The notes under the pieces: model-generated
Databases searched by the model: none
The model's input: the letters and a program-made list of their open reading frames with translations, nothing else
Told to the model about the DNA's origin: nothing
Shown: one piece after another, positions 58,451-64,000 of the stretch
Layout of the letters: each line of letters begins with the position of its first letter
How positions within the stretch are numbered: position 1 is the stretch's first letter
Assembly: GCF_006861675.1 (NCBI RefSeq)
Contig: NZ_SGJB01000001.1
Location: 62,001-126,000, forward strand
Length of the DNA stretch: 64,000 nucleotides
Direction of reading: 5' to 3'
From: Peptacetobacter hominis
GTDB taxonomy: Bacteria; Bacillota; Clostridia; Peptostreptococcales; Peptostreptococcaceae
Position numbers and translations under genes: made by a program

Positions 58451-59332
58451 ATGAATTTTCAGGAGATGATTCTTGCTTTACAGAACTACTGGTCTAAGCA
58501 GGGATGTATCATAACACAGCCGTATGACGTTGAAAAAGGTGCGGGAACTATGAACCCTAATACATTTTTAAGATCTTTAGGGCCAGAACCATGGAAGGTA
58601 TGTTATGTGGAACCTTCAAGAAGACCTGCAGACGGAAGATACGGAGAAAATCCAAACAGACTTTATCAGCATCATCAGTTCCAGGTTATACTTAAGCCTT
58701 CTCCAGCTGATATACAGGATTTATATCTTGACAGTTTAAAGGTTATAGGAATAGATCCTCTTGAGCACGATATAAGATTTGTTGAAGATAACTGGGAAGG
58801 AGCAACTGTCGGAGCATGGGGACTTGGTTGGGAAGTATGGCTTGATGGTATGGAAATAACTCAGTTTACTTACTTCCAGCAGGTAGGAAACCAGGAATGC
58901 GAGCTTGAGACAGGAGAAATAACTTACGGTCTTGAGAGAATAGCAATGTATCTTCAGAATGTAGACAGTGTTTACGATCTGAAATGGAATGATGAGATAA
59001 CTTACGGAGAGGTATTCCAGAAACAGGAATATGAAAACTCTGTATATTCATTTGATGAATGTAATGCGGAACTTCTTTTCCATCTTTTCGATGAATATGA
59101 AAAAGAGGCTTTAAAACTTATGGATAAAGGACTTGTTGTTCCTTCTTATGATTATGTATTAAAATGCTCTCACACATTCAACACTCTTGATGCAAGAGGA
59201 GCAATAGGAGTAAGCCAGAGAGCATCATTTATAGCTAGAGTAAGAAATATGGCTAAAGTAATAGCTGAAACATATATAAAACAGAGAGAAGAAATGGGAT
59301 TCCCTCTATTAAAAAAGGAAGGTGACAAATAA
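58451..59332 (+). CDS. glyQ: Glycyl-tRNA synthetase alpha subunit
   Basis: 293 residues: [46 protein letters not shown] and [34 protein letters not shown] are class II motifs of the bacterial alpha2-beta2 enzyme. AGGAGGGA precedes ATG 58451. Its stop codon TAA shares its last base with the ATG of glyS, so translation is coupled. Confidence 0.98.
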   Translation: MNFQEMILALQNYWSKQGCIITQPYDVEKGAGTMNPNTFLRSLGPEPWKVCYVEPSRRPADGRYGENPNRLYQHHQFQVILKPSPADIQDLYLDSLKVIGIDPLEHDIRFVEDNWEGATVGAWGLGWEVWLDGMEITQFTYFQQVGNQECELETGEITYGLERIAMYLQNVDSVYDLKWNDEITYGEVFQKQEYENSVYSFDECNAELLFHLFDEYEKEALKLMDKGLVVPSYDYVLKCSHTFNTLDARGAIGVSQRASFIARVRNMAKVIAETYIKQREEMGFPLLKKEGDK

Positions 59333-61401
59333 TGAACAACTACCTTTTATTCGAAGTCGGCGTTGAGGAAATGCCTTCAAGATTTGTTGCAAGTACTTTA
59401 AAACAGATAAAGGAAAGCGCAGAATCAATGCTTAATGAAAAAAGAGTTAAGTTTGACAATATAAAAACATATGCAACACCAAGAAGACTTACTTTTATAA
59501 TAGAAGGACTTGCTGAGAAGCAGGAAAATCTTGAAGAAGAAGTAAAAGGACCTTCAAAGAAAATATCTCTTGATGCAGATGGAAACTTTACTAAGCCAGC
59601 TCTTGGATTTATGAAGAGCAAGGGACTTAATCCTGAAGATATATACTTCAAACAGGCTGGAAAAGACGAATACCTTTTTGCAACAATAAGAGAAGAAGGT
59701 GCTGAAACATCTGAAGTATTAAAAGAAATACTTCCTCTTGCAGTAAAATCAGTTGTATTCCCTAAGGCAATGCACTGGGCAGGAAAAGATATAAGATTCG
59801 TAAGACCTATAAGATGGCTTGTAGCTCTTCTTAACGATGAGGTTCTTCCTGTAGATTTAGAGGGAATAATAGCTTCAAATGTTACAAAAGGACATAGATT
59901 CCTTGGAGCAAAAGAAATAACTGTAAACTCAGTTGAAGACTATATGACAAAACTAAGAGAAAACTTTGTAATACTTGATCAGGCTGAAAGAAAAGAAATG
60001 ATAGTAAAACAGGCTGAAGAAGTAGCAGCATCTCTTGGTGGAAAAGTAATAATGGATCCGGATCTTCTTGATGAGGTTACTTGTATAGTAGAATATCCAA
60101 CAGCATTCTATGGAGAATTTGATAAAGAATACCTAAAACTTCCTAAAAAGGTTGTAATAACTCCAATGCAGGAACACCAGAGATACTTCCCTGTAGAGGA
60201 TGGATGTGGAAATCTTCTTCCAAACTTCATAGCAGTAAGAAATGGTAACAGCCATGGAATAGAGAATGTAAAAGCTGGAAACGAAAAAGTTCTTGAAGCA
60301 AGACTTGCCGATGCTTTATTCTTCTATAGAGAAGACCAGAAGAGAGATATAAACTACTTCAAGGAAAGATTAAAAACTGTAGTATTCCAGGCTAAACTTG
60401 GAACTATATACGATAAATCTGAAAGACTTGAAAAACTTGCGGGAAGTATAGCTGACATGCTTGGATGCGCAGATGAAAAAGCTGATATAGTAAAAGCTGC
60501 AGGTATATGTAAGGCAGACCTTGTAACAAACATGGTATTCGAGTTTGATGAACTTCAGGGTTACATGGGAATGGAGTATGCTAAACTTGATGGAGAAAAA
60601 GAAGAAGTTGCAAAAGCTATATACGAACACTATATGCCTAGATTTGCAGGTGACGAGCTTCCATCATCTATACACGGTTCAGTTCTTTCAATAGCTGACA
60701 AACTTGATTCAGTTGCAGGATTCTTCGCTATAGGAATACAGCCAACAGGATCTCAGGACCCATATGCTCTTAGAAGACAGGCACTTGGAATAATAAACAT
60801 ACTTATGGAAAACAAACTTACTATAGATATAAGAAAAGCAGCTGAATATGCTCTTGATAACTATACTGAGATTGAATTTGATAAAGAAAAAGTTGTATCT
60901 GAGATAATGGATTTCTTTGCAGAGAGAATCAAAAACTCTTTCAGAGATATGGGAATAAGATACGACGTTGTAGATGCTGTACTTAACTCAGATGTAAGCG
61001 ATATATACGACATGCATAAGAGAGCATCTGAACTTAACGAGTGGATAAACAAAGATGAGCTTGTAGAAATGCTTACTGCATTCAACAGGGTATCAACTTT
61101 AGCTGAAAAAGCTGAGGGAACTTGTGTAGACGAAAATCTTCTTAAAGAAGCTCCTGAAAAAGAACTTTATGAAGCATTCAAGTCAGTTAAAACAGAGGTT
61201 GAAGTATATCTTGATGCAAAAGAATACGGTAAAGCTCTTGATTCATTCGCATCTTTAAGACCTGCCGTTGACAACATGTTTGATAATGTAATGGTAATGG
61301 ATAAGGATGAAGCATTAAAGAACAACAGATTAAATATGCTTAAGAATATATCTGATACTATGCTTAAAATATGCGATCTTAACAAAATAGAATATAAGTA
61401 A
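59332..61401 (+). CDS. glyS: Glycyl-tRNA synthetase beta subunit
   Basis: 689 residues, normal length. Starts [25 protein letters not shown]; contains the HD-like region (DLVTNMVFEFDELQGYMGMEYAKLDGE) and the C-terminal DALR anticodon-binding domain (FDNVMVMDKDEALKNNRLNML). Binds tRNA-Gly and supports the alpha subunit. Followed by a strong terminator. Confidence 0.98.
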   Translation: MNNYLLFEVGVEEMPSRFVASTLKQIKESAESMLNEKRVKFDNIKTYATPRRLTFIIEGLAEKQENLEEEVKGPSKKISLDADGNFTKPALGFMKSKGLNPEDIYFKQAGKDEYLFATIREEGAETSEVLKEILPLAVKSVVFPKAMHWAGKDIRFVRPIRWLVALLNDEVLPVDLEGIIASNVTKGHRFLGAKEITVNSVEDYMTKLRENFVILDQAERKEMIVKQAEEVAASLGGKVIMDPDLLDEVTCIVEYPTAFYGEFDKEYLKLPKKVVITPMQEHQRYFPVEDGCGNLLPNFIAVRNGNSHGIENVKAGNEKVLEARLADALFFYREDQKRDINYFKERLKTVVFQAKLGTIYDKSERLEKLAGSIADMLGCADEKADIVKAAGICKADLVTNMVFEFDELQGYMGMEYAKLDGEKEEVAKAIYEHYMPRFAGDELPSSIHGSVLSIADKLDSVAGFFAIGIQPTGSQDPYALRRQALGIINILMENKLTIDIRKAAEYALDNYTEIEFDKEKVVSEIMDFFAERIKNSFRDMGIRYDVVDAVLNSDVSDIYDMHKRASELNEWINKDELVEMLTAFNRVSTLAEKAEGTCVDENLLKEAPEKELYEAFKSVKTEVEVYLDAKEYGKALDSFASLRPAVDNMFDNVMVMDKDEALKNNRLNMLKNISDTMLKICDLNKIEYK

Positions 61402-61416
61402 AATCTCTATTATATG

Positions 61417-61447
61417 ACTGCCTGATGAATGTCAGGCAGTTTTTTTG
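61417..61447 (+). terminator. Terminator of glyQS
   Basis: Perfect arms ACTGCCTGA/TCAGGCAGT, 6-base loop, seven T residues. Confidence 0.9.
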
Positions 61448-61558
61448 TCAACAAAATAAATAGATTTAATCTATGAATATATAGTAATAAACTATAAACG
61501 GTATACAGTTATATAAACTATAATGTATATAGCATATTTTAGGAATGGGAGAGATATA

Positions 61559-62236
61559 ATGCAGATAAATAAGAGATTAAAACAGTTTGGAGTAATAGCT
61601 GTAATAGTATTTCTTGTAATTTTATATAAAAAATATCTTAGTGGAATAGGTGTTGAAGATATAAGAATATGGGTAGATGGATTTGGAATTTTTGCACCTA
61701 TTGCCTATATGGTACTTTTTGCCTTACTTCCTATAGCTTTTTTTCCTGTACCTGTCCTTGCAGTTGCAGGTGGGATAGTATTTGGACTTTTAAAAGGAAC
61801 TGTTTTTACACTTATAGGAGCGTGGCTTAACAGTGCAATCATGTTTGTAATGGCAAAATTCTTTGCAAGAGAAATGGTTCTTAATTTTCTAAAGAAAAGA
61901 CTGCCGGAAAAATGGTGGAATAAATTTATAGAAGCAGATGACAAAAGCTCTTTTTTTGTTATATTTGTAATGAGGCTTATACCAGCCATACCATATAATG
62001 TAATAAATTATGCAGCAGGACTTTCCGGAATAAGCTTCAGAAATTATATACTGGCTACTATGATAGGGATTTTCCCTGGAACTTTGGTGTTTATAAATAT
62101 AGGAGACAAGGCATCGGATATATCAGATCCAAAATTTATAATATCTATAGCTCTTCTTGTAATATTAACTGTTGTTTCACTGATACTTGCAAAAAGAATA
62201 AATTCAGAAAAAGATATACGGGATGGAGATAAATAA
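61559..62236 (+). CDS. TVP38/TMEM64 family membrane protein
   Basis: 225 residues with about six hydrophobic segments and the SNARE-associated/DedA-like core: FALLPIAFFPVPVLAVAGGIVFGLLKGTVFTLIGAWLNSA (~55-95) and FVMRLIPAIPYNVINYAAGLSGISF (~135-160, with the conserved R and P). Family members are linked to lipid scrambling or transport; exact role unknown. ATG 61559 has GGGAGAG upstream. It abuts the Fe-S protein gene by one base, so they form an operon. Confidence 0.88.
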   Translation: MQINKRLKQFGVIAVIVFLVILYKKYLSGIGVEDIRIWVDGFGIFAPIAYMVLFALLPIAFFPVPVLAVAGGIVFGLLKGTVFTLIGAWLNSAIMFVMAKFFAREMVLNFLKKRLPEKWWNKFIEADDKSSFFVIFVMRLIPAIPYNVINYAAGLSGISFRNYILATMIGIFPGTLVFINIGDKASDISDPKFIISIALLVILTVVSLILAKRINSEKDIRDGDK

Positions 62237-62237
62237 T

Positions 62238-63230
62238 ATGAATAAATACAAAGAGAAAATGGAAAAAATGGTTTCTGATTGTATAGAATGCGGTCTATGT
62301 ACAAGGAACTGTTTATTTTTAGATAAATATAATATTAATTTAAGAGAATTTTCCACAAGAGAAGATATAGCATACCATTGTTTTTTATGTGGAGAATGCA
62401 AAAGAGTATGTCCAAAGAATATAGACGGCAGACAAATAGCTCTAGAGATGAGAAAAAAGCTGGTTGAAGATAATTCAGGTAAAATACCGGAAAAAGGCTA
62501 TTCAATGCTTGTTATGGAAAAGAAGGATTATATATTTAAAAATTACGGAAAAGCAAAAGGAGATACAGTATTATTTCCCGGTTGCAATTTTCCGTCATTC
62601 TATCCCGAAGCAACTGATAAAATAGAAAAACTATTGGAATCATATGGTATAGGTGTTGTATATGATTGCTGTGGAAAACCTATATCAGAACTTGGAATGA
62701 AAACGGAATCTGATAAAATTATAGAAAATATAAACTACAATCTTGATAGAATAGGTATAAGACGAATAGTGACAATGTGTCCGAACTGCTATTATTTTTT
62801 AAAAGACAGGATAAATGCTGAAGTAATAAGTATATACTCTCTTCTTTCAGAGCTTGGAATAGGAAAAAATATCGATATGGAAAATAAATCGTTATTCATA
62901 CCTTGTCCGGATAGAGACAACCGGGAAATAATTGATAGTTTCTCATGTTTCATAAACGATACTAATAAAATAAAAATTATAAAATCTCAATGCTGTGGTC
63001 TTGGCGGATGTGCAGGGGGAAAAGAATCAGATATATCTAAGAAGTTTGCGGATGAAGCAATAAAAAATTCTGAAGAAGAGATGCTTGTATACTGTGCATC
63101 ATGTGCAGGAAACTTCAGCAGAAATGGCCATAATAATGTAAAACATATTCTAAATGAGATACTGGAAATAGAAGAAAATCCAGAAAAAAGTATGAAGAGT
63201 ATATTCAATAGAATGAAAAAGAAATTATAA
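62238..63230 (+). CDS. (Fe-S)-binding protein with two 4Fe-4S motifs and CCG domains
   Basis: About 330 residues. Two ferredoxin-type motifs, C15-x2-C18-x2-C21-x3-C25 and C48-x2-C51-x2-C54-x3-C58-P, then two cysteine-rich CCG (DUF224/HdrD-like) regions: FPGCNFPSF...DCCGKP...CPNC and SQCCGLGG...CASCAGN. This resembles subunits that pass electrons to thiol/disulfide or quinone-type substrates (HdrD, GlpC, LutA). No partner dehydrogenase is adjacent. It lies between the TVP38 protein and a rhodanese lipoprotein, which suggests a sulfur- or membrane-linked redox task, but that is inference. Confidence 0.87.
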   Translation: MNKYKEKMEKMVSDCIECGLCTRNCLFLDKYNINLREFSTREDIAYHCFLCGECKRVCPKNIDGRQIALEMRKKLVEDNSGKIPEKGYSMLVMEKKDYIFKNYGKAKGDTVLFPGCNFPSFYPEATDKIEKLLESYGIGVVYDCCGKPISELGMKTESDKIIENINYNLDRIGIRRIVTMCPNCYYFLKDRINAEVISIYSLLSELGIGKNIDMENKSLFIPCPDRDNREIIDSFSCFINDTNKIKIIKSQCCGLGGCAGGKESDISKKFADEAIKNSEEEMLVYCASCAGNFSRNGHNNVKHILNEILEIEENPEKSMKSIFNRMKKKL

Positions 63231-63275
63231 ATTATTTAATATAGAATAGATATTATCTATTCAAATAATGAAAGC

Positions 63276-63320
63276 CATAGTATTTTTCTATTTATATATA
63301 GGAATATACTATGACTTTTA
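63276..63320 (+). terminator. Probable terminator of the TVP38/Fe-S operon
   Basis: CATAGTAT/ATACTATG outer arms with partly paired interior and an ACTTTTATT tail. Confidence 0.55.
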
Positions 63321-63416
63321 TTGTCTTAATATATAGAAAATATAAAATGTCAGATATATAATATCTATAGTAATATATATAAATTATAATAAATTTTTAT
63401 AAAGGGGGAGAAGCTA

Positions 63417-64000
63417 TTGAAAAAGCTTAGTGTAATATTGTTAAGTTTTTCTATGCTTATATCATTTATGCTTTCTGGATGTTCTCAAAAGAAAGCCTCT
63501 GAAGACGAAGATACAATAAAAGCCCGGATAGAGGAATATTCTGATGTGGACTTTATAATAAGTGCAGATGAACTTGAAAGTATAAGAAAAAACGATGATG
63601 TACTTATTTTTGACTGTAACAAGCCGGAAGTATATGAAAAAGGTCATATCCCTGGTGCAGTAAATATAGGTATACAGCCATTTTCCGATATAAGTGGTAA
63701 AATAGGTGAAGAAGGCTGGGGAACAGTTGTAGACAAGGATGAAATGGTAAAAAAACTTAAGGAACTTGGAATAGATAATGAAAAGACAGTTGTATTCTAT
63801 TCAGATGTAATGAATGGACCTGGAGCCGATGGTAGAGCTGTATGGCAGCTTAGAATGGCTGGTATGGACAATGTGAAATTCCTTAATGGTGGATATACTT
63901 ACTGGGTTGAAAAAGGATATGAAACTACTAAGGAAGAATCAAAGGCAGTTCCTACAGATAAAGATGTAAAACTTTCTGAACTTGATAAGAGCAGTTCTGC
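63417..64000 (+). CDS. Rhodanese-domain lipoprotein, 5' part (runs off window)
   Basis: Starts with TTG 63417 behind AAAGGGGGAG and is open to the window end (~194 codons). A signal peptide ends in a lipobox SFMLSGC (Cys ~21), so the protein is anchored outside the membrane. From ~45 on comes a rhodanese domain: ISADELESI, VYEKGHIPGAVNIGIQPFSD and VWQLRMAGMDNVKFLNGGYTYW, as in the first domain of SseA-like thiosulfate sulfurtransferases. The loop where an active cysteine would sit (FYSDVMNGPGADGR) has none, as expected for the non-catalytic first domain; a second domain is presumably beyond the edge. Confidence 0.88.
   Translation, partial: MKKLSVILLSFSMLISFMLSGCSQKKASEDEDTIKARIEEYSDVDFIISADELESIRKNDDVLIFDCNKPEVYEKGHIPGAVNIGIQPFSDISGKIGEEGWGTVVDKDEMVKKLKELGIDNEKTVVFYSDVMNGPGADGRAVWQLRMAGMDNVKFLNGGYTYWVEKGYETTKEESKAVPTDKDVKLSELDKSSS

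Overview
The window is about 64 kb of chromosome from a low-GC, Gram-positive anaerobe. Coding sequences strongly prefer ATA, AGA and AAA codons and carry strong purine-rich ribosome binding sites. The gene set (hrcA-grpE-dnaK-dnaJ with a CIRCE operator, comEA/comEC, holA, long-form hpf, DgkA-PAP2 fusion), a full selenocysteine system with UGA-encoded SelD, and a surface protein anchored by three CWB2 modules point to class Clostridia, most likely a Peptostreptococcaceae-type organism. That placement is an inference; there is no rRNA gene here to confirm it.

Layout. 1-5.0 kb: 3' end of a P-type cation ATPase, argH, a D,D-carboxypeptidase with a very basic tail, and comEA. 5.1-9.6 kb: selD-selA-selB operon; its tRNA-Sec lies at 14.5 kb. 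9.6-13.1 kb: apbE, then an unrecognised two-gene unit (a protein with two HEPN-like helical repeats and a membrane protein ending in a YARHG domain). 13.2-15.4 kb: NusG-II protein, ung, tRNA-Sec, tcdA. 15.0-21.9 kb: the most unusual part. A 4.54-kb foreign segment with a ribosomal-protection tetracycline-resistance gene is bracketed by two 1,178-bp direct repeats of host DNA (3' part of tcdA plus most of a competence-type metallo-hydrolase gene). Upstream tcdA is intact and its hydrolase is beheaded; downstream tcdA is beheaded and the hydrolase is intact. This is what one crossover with a circular DNA carrying that host fragment would leave. No integrase or transposase is present.

22-29 kb: DUF2156 protein, Eis-like acetyltransferase, a ComEC lacking its C-terminal hydrolase domain, holA, an RpiR regulator, a Gfo/Idh oxidoreductase and rpsT. 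29.4-39.9 kb: lepA, cca, nitroreductase, hemW and the heat-shock operon. 40-44 kb: a mosaic cell-surface protein whose N-terminal half is strikingly GC-rich, and an unusual class III aminotransferase-fold enzyme. 44-50 kb: prmA-rsmE-mtaB, a HIT protein, rpsU, a YqeY-like gene, hpf and a second Gfo/Idh oxidoreductase. 50.6-52.1 kb: a flavin reductase fused to six rubredoxin-like domains. 52-61.4 kb: phoH-ybeY-dgkA/PAP2-era-mgtE-recO-DUF4342 and glyQS. 61.5-64 kb: TVP38-type membrane protein, Fe-S protein and the 5' part of a rhodanese lipoprotein.

Functional links. Translation dominates: selenocysteine insertion, the paired t6A37 tRNA modifications (tcdA, mtaB), CCA addition, ribosome methylation, back-translocation, hibernation and rescue from tetracycline. 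A second thread is DNA uptake (comEA, comEC, separate ComEC-type hydrolase), which suggests how the resistance segment may have arrived. A third is anaerobic redox defence (nitroreductase, flavin reductase-polyrubredoxin, ApbE, Fe-S protein).
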